Positions 1 to 8,816 are shown, counted from the stretch's first letter. The stretch is 24,831 bases of DNA from CAYNLG01 sp964397995 (GCA_964397995.1 CAYNLG010000058.1:1-24831), one strand, 5' to 3'. Numbers and translations are program-made. Notes: a model not told the origin generated them from the sequence alone.

Positions 1-241
1 GTGCCCTGTACCTGCAACCCGCTACAGCAGGGCGGAATTCCCCCTCGAGGCTTGCGGTGGTCGTACGGAGCGACCCACCGGGCGTCGATGGCTGGATCCC
101 ATGCGATGGGCCGCCGGTGAACCGGGTCAGGGCCGGAAGGCAGCAGCCCTAAGCCGGAAGGCTCATGCGCCGTGGGGCTGTCTGGCCGGAGCCACGGAGG
201 CCGAAACCGGCGGTTACCGCCTGTCGAAAGGGGGTGCACGG
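1..241 (+). ncRNA. ffs: Signal recognition particle RNA, large bacterial type, 5' end cut by the window
   Basis: RNA core of the signal recognition particle, which binds Ffh and targets nascent membrane proteins. The diagnostic domain IV (helix 8) is at about 118-152: GGTCAGGGCCGGAAGGCAGC, with the GGAA tetraloop at 135-138 and the conserved asymmetric internal loop. The first 45 bases (GTGCCCTGTACCTGCAAC and onward to GGAATTCC) match the Alu-like 5' domain of the large bacterial SRP RNA, so this is the Bacillus-type long RNA and not the short 4.5S form. The 3' end is placed at the typical GGGGTGCACGGC, about 230-241. The true 5' end lies upstream of position 1. It sits directly ahead of dnaX, as scr does in Bacillus. 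The 3' boundary is approximate. Confidence 0.9.
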
Positions 242-288
242 CCTAATTATTGTATACAGACGTATAACGTCCACGGAGCCGCCGGACC

Positions 289-1686
289 ATGGCCTATACC
301 GTCCTCGCCAGACGCTATCGACCCCGTTCGTTCGACGAGGTCGTCGGCCAGGAGCCCGTCAGCCTGACCCTCCGCCACGCCGTCGAACGCGGCCGCGTGG
401 CCCACGCCTACCTCTTCTGCGGCACGCGCGGCGTCGGCAAGACCACCATGGCCCGCATTCTCGCGTCGGCCCTGAACTGCTCTGACGGCCCCACCGCGGC
501 CCCCTGCGGCCAATGTGAGATCTGCCGGAGCATCCACGCCGGCGAGGACGTCGACGTCCTGGAGATCGACGGGGCCTCCAATACGGGCGTCGACGACGTC
601 CGCCAACTCCGCGACAACGCCCACTATCGGCCCGCTCGGGCGCGGTATAAAATCTACTACATCGATGAAGTCCACATGCTGTCGCGCAATGCCTTCAACG
701 CCCTCCTGAAGACCCTGGAAGAGCCGCCCGAGCACGTCAAGTTCATCTTCTCGACCACCGAACCCGAGCGCCTGCCCGCGACGATCCTCTCGCGCTGCCA
801 GCGCTTCGATTTCCGCGCCGTCCCGACCGAGGCCATCGCCGACCTGCTCGCCGATTTGTGCGAAAAGGAGGGCGTAGAGGCCGAAAAAGCGGCGTTGACG
901 GCCGTCGCTCGCGAAGGGCGCGGCAGCATTCGCGACGCCCTGACGCTCCTGGACCAGGCCATCGCCGTCGGCGACGGCACCGTCTCCGTGGACGCCGTCC
1001 GCGAGACCGTCGGCGCCGTTTCCGCCCGGGCCGTCCTCGACGTCGTCGACGGCTGCGCCCGAGGCGACACCGGGGCCGCCCTGGCTGCCTTCGGCGGCCT
1101 TCTGGCCGGCGGGGCCGACCTGCGAGCCGTTCTGGACCAGTTGATCCGCACCCTCCGCGACCTGCTGGTCGTCAAGACCTGCGGCCCGGAGGTCGAACTC
1201 CTGGACGTCTTCGGCCCCGGGCGCGACGCCCTCGCCGAGACCGCCGAGCGGCTGACGATACCGGCCCTGACGGCCTCGCTGGGCTATCTGACGGAAGCCC
1301 AGGGCCGGGCCCGCGGGTCGGTGGACGGGCGGCCCGTGGCGGAGTTGGCCCTCGTGCGGATGGCCTCGCTGGCCGAGCTGGAAGCCCTTCCGGAGGTCCT
1401 TGCCCGCCTGGAGGCCCTGGAGCGGTCCCTCGCCGGCGGCGGACCGGCTCCGACGGCGTCCGCGTCAAAAAAAAACGCGCCGCCCCCCCGGGCCGTAGCC
1501 GATGAGACGCGCGGCGGGTCCGCGCAGCCAACCGCGCCGTCGCGGCCCGAGGCGGCCCGGGAACCCGAGGCCCCTCAGACGGAATCGGCCGCCCCACCGG
1601 CCCCCGAAGGCGGCGAGGTCGGCGATGGCAACCCGTTTCTTAACAAGGCCTTACGCCTCTTCGATGGCCGCGTCGTCGGACGCTGA
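289..1686 (+). CDS. dnaX: DNA polymerase III subunits gamma and tau
   Basis: AAA+ clamp-loader ATPase of the replisome, 465 aa. It opens with the family signature YTVLARRYRPRSFDEVVGQE. Walker A GTRGVGKT is at residues 45-52, the zinc module cysteines at 64, 73, 76 and 79, Walker B YYIDEVHM at 123-130, and the sensor/arginine-finger SRC at 168-170. Residues beyond about 380 form a Pro/Ala-rich linker. The extreme C-terminus (NPFLNKALRLFDGRVV) resembles the short conserved tail of many tau proteins, which supports the zero frame as real tau. The protein is shorter than E. coli tau (643 aa). The start ATG has GGAG at 275-278. An A9 run at codons 393-396 probably produces a gamma form (separate entry). 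It is first in the row dnaX-ebfC-recR-rpoN. Confidence 0.97.
   Translation: MAYTVLARRYRPRSFDEVVGQEPVSLTLRHAVERGRVAHAYLFCGTRGVGKTTMARILASALNCSDGPTAAPCGQCEICRSIHAGEDVDVLEIDGASNTGVDDVRQLRDNAHYRPARARYKIYYIDEVHMLSRNAFNALLKTLEEPPEHVKFIFSTTEPERLPATILSRCQRFDFRAVPTEAIADLLADLCEKEGVEAEKAALTAVAREGRGSIRDALTLLDQAIAVGDGTVSVDAVRETVGAVSARAVLDVVDGCARGDTGAALAAFGGLLAGGADLRAVLDQLIRTLRDLLVVKTCGPEVELLDVFGPGRDALAETAERLTIPALTASLGYLTEAQGRARGSVDGRPVAELALVRMASLAELEALPEVLARLEALERSLAGGGPAPTASASKKNAPPPRAVADETRGGSAQPTAPSRPEAAREPEAPQTESAAPPAPEGGEVGDGNPFLNKALRLFDGRVVGR
1467..1475 (+). promoter_or_regulatory. A9 slippery tract in dnaX, probable tau/gamma switch
   Basis: Nine consecutive A residues, read TCA AAA AAA AAC in the dnaX frame, inside very GC-rich sequence. 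If one A is added, or the ribosome slips -1, the reading becomes KKKRAAPPGRSR and stops at TGA 1503-1505, giving about 405 residues. If one A is lost, reading stops at TAG 1496-1498. Both off-frames therefore end within about 10 codons and give a product lacking the last 60 residues. Thermus thermophilus dnaX makes gamma by transcriptional slippage on an A9 run, and E. coli uses ribosomal -1 slippage on A AAA AAG. A GC hairpin at 1509-1525 follows. That the tract works is inferred. Confidence 0.72.
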
Positions 1687-1740
1687 CCCGTGCCGACCGC
1701 GGCCCCGTTTGCACGCGAACCCGAATCCGGAGGTGCCGGC

Positions 1741-2085
1741 ATGGCCGGTGGCGGACTGGGCGACCTGATGGGCATGATGCGGGACCTGGGTGGCCTGCGC
1801 CGCAAGATGCAGGAGGTCCAGGAACGGCTCGGCACCATGACCGCCGAGGGCTCCGCGGGCGGCGGCATGGTCACCGCCACCGTCAACGGCAAGATGGAGG
1901 TCGTGGACCTCGCCATCGACCCGGACGTCGTCGATCCCGATGAAGTCGAGTTGCTGGAGGACCTTGTGAAGGCGGCCATCGGCCAGGGCATGGCGGCCGC
2001 ACGGGACCTGCAGCGCGAGGAAATGCAGAAACTGGTCGGCGGGATGCCCCTGCCGCCCGGCATGCTGGACGGTCTCATGCCCTGA
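1741..2085 (+). CDS. ebfC: YbaB/EbfC family nucleoid-associated protein
   Basis: Small DNA-binding dimer, 114 aa, of the YbaB/EbfC family. Seen features: the N-terminal Gly/Met-rich segment (GGLGDLMGMMRDLGGLRRKM), the amphipathic helix with QEVQERL, the central G-M-V-T-A-T-V-N-G-K strand with VDLAIDPDVVDPDEVELLEDLVKAA, and a Pro/Gly-rich C-terminus ending GMLDGLMP. These match the family in order and length. The ATG at 1741 is chosen because GGAGGT lies at 1729-1734 with a 6-nt spacer; an upstream in-frame GTG at 1690 has no such site. It lies between dnaX and recR, the usual place, and is probably cotranscribed with them. Confidence 0.95.
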   Translation: MAGGGLGDLMGMMRDLGGLRRKMQEVQERLGTMTAEGSAGGGMVTATVNGKMEVVDLAIDPDVVDPDEVELLEDLVKAAIGQGMAAARDLQREEMQKLVGGMPLPPGMLDGLMP

Positions 2086-2120
2086 CGTCCGGGGCCGCAA
2101 GCTGCCCGGGGGAGAGCCGC

Positions 2121-2735
2121 ATGGACGCCTATACCGAGACCCTCAGCCGCCTGATCGCCGAACTGGGGCGCCTCCCCGGCATCGGACGGCGTACGGCCGA
2201 ACGGCTCGCGTTCCACCTCCTCGGGGCCGAGAAGGGCGAAGCCAAGGCCTTGGCGGCCGCCATCACCGACCTGAAGGCCCGCCTGACGCCGTGCCCGGAG
2301 TGCGGCGGTCTGGCCGAGGACGGCGCGCCGTGTCCGGTCTGCTCGAACCCGCGGCGGGACCGGTCGCGCCTCTGCGTTGTCGAGACCGCCCGGGATATCG
2401 TACGCCTGGAGGCCGCCGGCGGGTACAATGGCCTGTATCACGTGCTCGGGGGCCTGCTTGCCCCGATGGACGGCCACGGGCCCGAGAGCCTGGACCTGGC
2501 GGGTCTGGTGGACCGGGCGGCCGACCCGGGGGTCGAGGAGGTGATCCTCGCCCTCAGCCCGACGGCCGAAGGCGACGGAACGGCCCTCTATGTGGTCCAG
2601 CGGCTCAAAGGACGCCGGTCGGACCTGAAGGTGACACGCCTGGCGCGCGGCCTGCCCGCCGGGGCGGGGTTGGAGTACGCCAACCAGGGGACGCTGAGTG
2701 AAGCCCTCCGCGGGCGCGAAGAACTGGGGACCTGA
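2121..2735 (+). CDS. recR: Recombination mediator protein RecR
   Basis: Part of the RecFOR complex that loads RecA on gapped DNA, 204 aa, the usual size. It shows an N-terminal helix-hairpin-helix (LGRLPGIGRRTAERLAFHLL, about residues 15-34), a four-cysteine zinc finger with Cys 58, 61, 71 and 74 (CPECGG, CPVC), a Toprim domain starting at LCVVETARDIVRLEAAG, and the C-terminal Walker-like segment with G-L-E-Y-A-N-Q-G-T-L. A GGGGGAG ribosome site precedes the ATG. It lies 35 bp after ebfC and 2 bp before rpoN. RecO of the same pathway is encoded at the far end of the window on the other strand; recF is not present. Confidence 0.97.
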   Translation: MDAYTETLSRLIAELGRLPGIGRRTAERLAFHLLGAEKGEAKALAAAITDLKARLTPCPECGGLAEDGAPCPVCSNPRRDRSRLCVVETARDIVRLEAAGGYNGLYHVLGGLLAPMDGHGPESLDLAGLVDRAADPGVEEVILALSPTAEGDGTALYVVQRLKGRRSDLKVTRLARGLPAGAGLEYANQGTLSEALRGREELGT

Positions 2736-2737
2736 CG

Positions 2738-4252
2738 ATGCGGTTCGACACGTCGCTTCAGCAACGGCTCGAACAGCGCATGGTCCTTGCGCCCAAGATG
2801 ATCCAGGCCATGGAGGTGCTCCAGCTGCCCCTGATGGCCCTCCAGGAGCGGATTGACCAGGAACTGGTCGCCAACCCCGTCGTCGAGCTCCGCCAGGACG
2901 ACCCCGATGGCCCCGAACCGCCCGGCAACGGCGAGGCCGACCGGGCGTCGCTGAACGTGGCCGAAGACGAGCGCGAACTGGTCGTCCGCGAGGACGGCAC
3001 CAACGCCGAGGACTTCGAGCGGCTCTCCAACCTCGTTGACCGCTGGGAGACGTACTTCGAGGAAACAGGCGGCTACGGCGGGGGGCGGCCCGTTTTCGAC
3101 GGCGAGGACCCCAAGGCCGAGGCCATGCAGAACACGCCCGATACGGGCGAAACGCTCCAGGAGCAGCTCCTCGGCGTCTGGCGGGTCGAATCGGTCGACG
3201 AGCGGACCCGTGCCCTCGGCGAGCTCGTCCTCCGCAACCTGGACGCCTCCGGATACCTGCGGGTCCCCCTGGAGGACCTGGCGGAGGAGGCGGAGCCGCC
3301 CGCCTCGGCCGAGGAGATGGAGGCGGCCCTCGCGGCCGTCCAGGACCGCGCCCCGGCTGGCGTGGCCGCGCGGTCCCTCCAGGAGTGCCTGCTGTTGCAG
3401 CTCCGGGCCGATCCGGTCTACGGCGGCGGGCCGGGGGAGTTTCCGCAGGACGCCTTGGAGGTCCGCCTGATACGCGACCACCTCCGCGACATCGAGGCCA
3501 ACCGCTATCCGCAGATGGCCAAGGCCCTCGGGGCCCCTATCGAGGAGATCAAGGTTGCGGTCGAACGGATCGCGCGGCTGAATCCCCGGCCCGGAGCGGC
3601 TTTCAGCCCCGGTCTGAACCCGACCATCACGCCGGACGTCCGCATCGAATGGGATGACGAGATGGGCGAGTGGCGGGTGACCGTCCTCAAGGGGGGGACG
3701 CCCGAACTCCGGATCAGTGGGGCCTACCGGCGGCTGGTCAAGCAGCGGGACCTGGACGCCCAGACCCGCGAGTTCGTCGCGAAGAACATCCGTTCCGCCC
3801 GGTGGCTCATGGATGCCATCGAACAGCGCCGCGACACCCTCCAGCGGGTCTCCGAGGCCATCGTCCGGTTCCAGAAGCCGTTTTTCGAGGACGGCCCGGA
3901 ACACGTCCAGCCCCTGAAGATGCAGGAGGTCGCCGACGAGGTGGGGCTGCATGTCGCCACCATCTCGCGGGCGGTCGCCGGAAAGTATGCCGACACGCCC
4001 TGGGGCATCCACCCTCTGCGGGACTTCTTCATGGGGGGGACGCAGACGGCCGACGGCGAAGAGGTCTCGTGGGACCGTGTGCGGGTGCGTCTGAAGGCGA
4101 TTGTCGACGCCGAGAACAAGAGGAAACCGCTCTCGGACGAGGCGATCATGAAGCGGTTGGCCGGCGAAGGCATCGACGTCGCCCGCCGCACCGTGGCCAA
4201 GTACCGCGAGGAACTGGGCATCCCCTCCAGCCGGAAACGCCGCGCCTATTAG
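2738..4252 (+). CDS. rpoN: RNA polymerase sigma-54 factor
   Basis: Sigma-54, which directs RNA polymerase to -24/-12 promoters and needs an AAA+ activator, 504 aa. Region I is Gln/Leu-rich (residues 5-50: LQQRLEQRMVLAPKMIQAMEVLQL). An acidic region II follows (about 51-130), then the core-binding domain. The helix-turn-helix is near 395-420 (MQEVADEVGLHVATISRAVAGKY), followed by GIHPLRDFF. The RpoN box ARRTVAKYRE is at residues 482-491. All family landmarks are present and nothing is truncated. It starts 2 bp after recR, so it is likely cotranscribed with the dnaX-recR group. No -24/-12 promoter was recognised in this window, so its targets lie elsewhere. Confidence 0.97.
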   Translation: MRFDTSLQQRLEQRMVLAPKMIQAMEVLQLPLMALQERIDQELVANPVVELRQDDPDGPEPPGNGEADRASLNVAEDERELVVREDGTNAEDFERLSNLVDRWETYFEETGGYGGGRPVFDGEDPKAEAMQNTPDTGETLQEQLLGVWRVESVDERTRALGELVLRNLDASGYLRVPLEDLAEEAEPPASAEEMEAALAAVQDRAPAGVAARSLQECLLLQLRADPVYGGGPGEFPQDALEVRLIRDHLRDIEANRYPQMAKALGAPIEEIKVAVERIARLNPRPGAAFSPGLNPTITPDVRIEWDDEMGEWRVTVLKGGTPELRISGAYRRLVKQRDLDAQTREFVAKNIRSARWLMDAIEQRRDTLQRVSEAIVRFQKPFFEDGPEHVQPLKMQEVADEVGLHVATISRAVAGKYADTPWGIHPLRDFFMGGTQTADGEEVSWDRVRVRLKAIVDAENKRKPLSDEAIMKRLAGEGIDVARRTVAKYREELGIPSSRKRRAY

Positions 4253-4265
4253 GCTCTGGCCGCCG

Positions 4266-4279
4266 AACCGGGCCCGGTT
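4266..4279. other. Perfect 14-bp palindrome after rpoN
   Basis: AACCGGGCCCGGTT is exactly self-complementary, and its flanks (CCG and CGG with one offset) nearly extend it. It begins 14 bp after the rpoN stop codon. It has no loop and no T-run after it, so it is a poor fit to a rho-independent terminator; it could be a weak pause/stop or a protein site. The rest of the 175-bp gap 4253-4427 shows nothing clear apart from a TATAAT at 4408-4413 without a matching -35 box. Confidence 0.35.
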
Positions 4280-4427
4280 TCGGGCTCCTGGCCGGTGCCG
4301 GACCCGATCACCCTTGGGCCGACGCCCGGTTCGCCAGACCAGACAGAATGCGGGCCGCCTGCGGACCGCACCGGCCTCGTTTCCGGGCGATGCCGCCGGT
4401 TCCGTCGTATAATCAGGCGGAGGCCCT

Positions 4428-5708
4428 ATGGACCCGCTCGTCGCCACCCTTGGCCGCATCCGACGCCGCCTGCTGGCTGTGCGCGCCCTGGAGGCGGGGC
4501 TGGCGGGGGCGGTCCTCGGTGGCGCGGGGCTCCTGGTGGCGGGTCTCGCGCGGCTCTTCCTGGCGGCGTGGGTAACGGAAGCAGATGTCCTGCGGGCCGC
4601 CCTTTTGCCCGCAGCGGGCTTCGCGGCTGGGGTTCTGGGCCGTTGGGCCTTCGGGGTGAAGCCCATCGAGGCGGCCCGCCTTGCGGACCGGCAGGCGGGG
4701 CTCCACGACCAACTCGCGACGGCCCTGGAAGTGCTCGAAGCCCGACGCCCGGAGGAAGGTCTGCTGGACGCCGCGCTCCTGGACAGGGCGCGTGAGAAGG
4801 CGGCGGGGCTGGAGGTCGGCCGTGTGCGGCTGAGCCGGTCCCTCGGGCGACGCGGGGCGTACGTGGCGGGGCTTGCGGTCGCAACGGCGGTGACGCTGCT
4901 TCTGCCGCCCATCGGCGGGCCTCCGTTGGCGCGCGAGGACGCAGACCGGGCCCGGGCGGCGCTCCGGGAAGCGGGCCGGGTCGAGGCGTTGGCCCCGGAG
5001 GTCCGGGACCGGCTGGAAGCGGCTCTGGCACGCTTGGCGACCCCCTCCCCGCGTCGAGAGGCGGTAGAACGGGCGACGGCTGAGGTGCTCCGGGCCGTCG
5101 AGGAAGCTGAGGGGGCTCGCAAGGCCGCACGAGACGTGCTGGGCCGGTTGAGGCACGAGGCCCTCGGATCGGTCGCGTCGGCCGCCGGGGCCGGCGACAG
5201 GAGCGGGGCCGCCTCAGCGGCCGCGAACCTGGCGAAGCGGGCACAGTCAAGGTCGGATCAGGGCGGCCTGAAGCCGGCCGACCGCGAGGCGGTTGCCGCC
5301 GACCTGGACGCTGCCGCCGAAGCGGCCCGGAAAGCGGGGAAGGCTGACGTGGCTGATGCATTGCGTGCCGCCGCGGCGGCCATGCGCGGCGGCGGAGCAG
5401 GGCTCCGCGAGGCGTTGACCGACGCATCCGGCCAACTGGCCGACTTGGCCGCAACGTCGCCCGAGGCGGCCGTACCGGTGGCAGCAGCCGTGAGGGCGGC
5501 CCGGCGCGCGGCCGGGCTTCCGGCCGAGCCGGGGCCGGCGACGGCAGGCGGGCCTTTGGCGGCCGTCGGGTCGGGCGGGGCCGAACCCCCGGACGAAGCG
5601 GGCAGCGGCACACCAGGCGCTGAACACAGCGACGGCCTGACAGGTCCGGCGTCTCCGGCGGTGCGGCCGGAGGACCGGGACGTCGTCCGCCGGTACTTCG
5701 GGGGCTGA
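4428..5708 (+). CDS. Membrane-anchored Ala-rich coiled-coil protein of unknown function
   Basis: 426 aa, not firmly recognised. The N-terminal third has hydrophobic segments at about residues 22-47, 55-77 and 140-160, which look like membrane helices. Between the second and third is a soluble stretch LADRQAGLHDQLATALEVLE, reminiscent of a conserved segment I associate with planctomycete proteins related to DUF4175 and often found beside MoxR/DUF58 loci. That link is from memory and weak. Residues 165-350 are rich in Ala, Arg and Glu with heptad character (coiled coil). The tail is a Gly/Pro/Ala-rich linker ending VVRRYFGG. The ATG has GGCGGAGG at 4416-4423. Frame and GC usage match the neighbours. 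No MoxR or DUF58 gene is adjacent here. Confidence 0.8.
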   Translation: MDPLVATLGRIRRRLLAVRALEAGLAGAVLGGAGLLVAGLARLFLAAWVTEADVLRAALLPAAGFAAGVLGRWAFGVKPIEAARLADRQAGLHDQLATALEVLEARRPEEGLLDAALLDRAREKAAGLEVGRVRLSRSLGRRGAYVAGLAVATAVTLLLPPIGGPPLAREDADRARAALREAGRVEALAPEVRDRLEAALARLATPSPRREAVERATAEVLRAVEEAEGARKAARDVLGRLRHEALGSVASAAGAGDRSGAASAAANLAKRAQSRSDQGGLKPADREAVAADLDAAAEAARKAGKADVADALRAAAAAMRGGGAGLREALTDASGQLADLAATSPEAAVPVAAAVRAARRAAGLPAEPGPATAGGPLAAVGSGGAEPPDEAGSGTPGAEHSDGLTGPASPAVRPEDRDVVRRYFGG

Positions 5709-5733
5709 CGGCCGCTTCTGCGGGGGTTTGCGC

Positions 5734-5762
5734 TGGACAGGGGGGCGAAGCGCGCGTATAGT
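5734..5762 (+). promoter_or_regulatory. Sigma-70 type promoter for ilvB
   Basis: TGGACA at 5734-5739, a 17-bp spacer and TATAGT at 5757-5762; each box differs from consensus at one base. A start near 5769 would give an untranslated leader of about 210 nt. Confidence 0.65.
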
Positions 5763-5768
5763 ACCGCA

Positions 5769-5980
5769 TCTTCAGCGTCCCCTCGCCGGGGGCGCTGGCT
5801 CCTGAGACGCCGTCGGCTTGGGGCTGCGGCGTCAAAGCCGTACGGTCGCCCTCGTGCGAGGGTGGCCGGGGTGCGATGCCTCGCCGGCATCGCGACCACG
5901 GAGGCGGGACCCGGTCCCGTCTCGCTTGACCCGGGCGGTCAGCCCCGCCGGCTGACGTCCACTGAGGAAGGAGCCGCACC
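5769..5980 (+). promoter_or_regulatory. Highly structured ilvB leader RNA, candidate cis-regulator
   Basis: Six successive hairpins fit between promoter and start codon. H1: 5773-5782/5788-5797, 10 bp. H2: 5806-5812/5827-5833, 7 bp. H3: 5843-5853/5858-5868, 11 bp with two G-U pairs. H4: 5873-5880/5886-5893, 8 bp perfect. H5: 5901-5910/5914-5923, 10 bp. H6: 5938-5944/5950-5956, 7 bp. H1 and H4 share the loop TCGCC, and H6 has CCGCC. GGCTCCT at 5797-5803 is a perfect complement of AGGAGCC at 5969-5975, which covers the ilvB Shine-Dalgarno (AAGGAG 5968-5973); pairing would enclose H2-H6 as a multibranch domain. No T-run suggests transcription attenuation, and the only short ORF (from ATG 5876) is not rich in Leu/Ile/Val codons. 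The function is inferred; GC content inflates chance stems. Confidence 0.5.
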
Positions 5981-7679
<1,699 letters not shown>

Positions 7680-7704
7680 GACCGATGCGGGGCGGGGCGG
7701 CGGC

Positions 7705-8655
7705 TCAGGTCTCTGGGACGAACAGCATCGCGCTCTCGGCCGTGTAGAGGGTGTCCAGGACGTCCTGGAGCTTGGCGGTGGCCAGGCAGATGGCGTAGTC
7801 GGCGGCCCCGTAATACATCCACAGTTCGTCGCCCCGCAGGATCAGGCCGGTCGGGAACACGACGTTCGGGATCAGGCCCGCCTGCTCGTAGATCTCGACG
7901 GCCTTGAAGATGTTGTGCGGAGAGCGCCCGATGAGCTTGTGCGGCCGGTCGCGGTCCAGCAGCGCGACGCCCACGCGGTACGCGAGCTGGCCCGCGTACG
8001 CCTTCACCCCGTGGTACAGCAGCAGCCAGCCGTTGCGGGTGGGAATGGGCGGCGGGCCGGCGCCGACCTTGCGGGCGTCCCAGGCGGGGCCGGGTCCCTC
8101 GGGGAGGACGCAATGAGGCTCTCCCCAGTGCATCAGGTCCGGCGAATAGGCGATCCAAATCCGCTCGATGCCGCCCCCGGCGTCCGGTCGGTGGAGGACG
8201 GCCCAGCGGTCGTTGAACTGGACCGGGAACAGGGCCGCGTCCTTGTTGTTGGGCGAGAAGATGAGGCCCACGCGTTCGGCGGTCTGGAAGTCGGTCGTCT
8301 TGGCGAGCCCGACGGCGGCCCCGGCCGGGGAATAGGCCGTGTAGGTGATGAACCAGGCGCCGTAGGCGTCGAGCCACACCACGCGGGCGTCTTCGCAACC
8401 CCAGGTCTCGTAGCGCAAGCCGGGGTCGCCGTAGGCGAGCAGCGGTTCGGGCTGGACCTCCCAGTCTGTGACGCCATTGCGGCTTCGGGCGACGTAGATA
8501 CTGGAGTAGCCCGCCGTATCTTCGGCGCGGACCAGCAGCACGGTCTCCTCGCCGTGTTCGGCGGCGCCGGGGTTGAGGACCGCCTCGCAGTGCATCGGCA
8601 TGTCGCGGGGCGTGAGGATGGGGTTGTGCGGCGAGCGACGGAAGATGGGCTTCAT
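7705..8655 (-). CDS. Glycoside hydrolase family 130 protein (beta-mannoside phosphorylase or hydrolase)
   Basis: 316 aa five-bladed beta-propeller protein of GH130, a family of beta-mannoside phosphorylases and beta-1,2-mannosidases. Hallmarks: the start MKPIFRRSPHNPILTPRDMP, LLVRAEDTAGYSSIYVARSRNG, GCEDARVV at residues 86-93 with the acidic pair E88-D89, NNKDAALFP (136-144), LHRP, and a C-terminal VVFPTGLIL...MYYGAADYAICLA. No signal peptide is seen, so it is likely cytoplasmic. Phosphorylase versus hydrolase cannot be decided by eye. The ATG at 8655 is chosen over an upstream GTG at 8682 because AAGGAG (8663-8668) sits 7 nt before it and homologues start here. It lies on the opposite strand between ilvB and ilvN, with no other sugar gene nearby. 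Confidence 0.9.
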   Translation of the reverse strand: MKPIFRRSPHNPILTPRDMPMHCEAVLNPGAAEHGEETVLLVRAEDTAGYSSIYVARSRNGVTDWEVQPEPLLAYGDPGLRYETWGCEDARVVWLDAYGAWFITYTAYSPAGAAVGLAKTTDFQTAERVGLIFSPNNKDAALFPVQFNDRWAVLHRPDAGGGIERIWIAYSPDLMHWGEPHCVLPEGPGPAWDARKVGAGPPPIPTRNGWLLLYHGVKAYAGQLAYRVGVALLDRDRPHKLIGRSPHNIFKAVEIYEQAGLIPNVVFPTGLILRGDELWMYYGAADYAICLATAKLQDVLDTLYTAESAMLFVPET

Positions 8656-8690
8656 GGCGGCGCTCCTTGGCGGTGGTCTCACTCTCGGGT

Positions 8691-8696
8691 ATTCTA
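8691..8696 (-). promoter_or_regulatory. Possible -10 box of the GH130 gene
   Basis: TAGAAT on the minus strand, 36 bp upstream of the start codon. It is the same hexamer as the -10 boxes of ilvN and the RNase HII-like gene. No convincing -35 box is seen at the right distance. Confidence 0.35.
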
Positions 8697-8754
8697 CCGC
8701 GGGCGCGGCGCGCGAGACAGGGTGAACCTGCCTTGTCGGCCCGGGGCTTTCGGC

Positions 8755-8783
8755 TTGCTGGCCGCCTCAGGGACCGTTAGAAT
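8755..8783 (+). promoter_or_regulatory. Sigma-70 type promoter for ilvN
   Basis: TTGCTG at 8755-8760, a 17-bp spacer and TAGAAT at 8778-8783. It gives ilvN (and probably ilvC) its own transcription start separate from ilvB, with a short leader of about 20-30 nt. Confidence 0.55.
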
Positions 8784-8816
8784 CCGGAACTCGACAGGAA
8801 AGGCGGGGTGACCCGT

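Noticed and set aside
251..268. TATAC and TATAAC between the SRP RNA and dnaX as a dnaX promoter
   Set aside because: No matching -35 sequence at the right distance; dnaX may be read through from the SRP RNA promoter upstream of the window.
4408..4413. TATAAT just upstream of the 426-aa gene
   Set aside because: No -35 box at 15-19 bp, and a start here would leave almost no room for the ribosome site at 4416-4423.
2588..5122. 844-residue open frame on the - strand across rpoN and neighbours
   Set aside because: Same cause: antisense to rpoN and the 426-aa gene, with no recognisable domain or ribosome site.
5876..5929. Possible leader peptide ahead of ilvB (MPRRHRDHGGG...)
   Set aside because: No run of Leu, Ile or Val codons, no clear ribosome site, and it lies inside hairpins H4 and H5.
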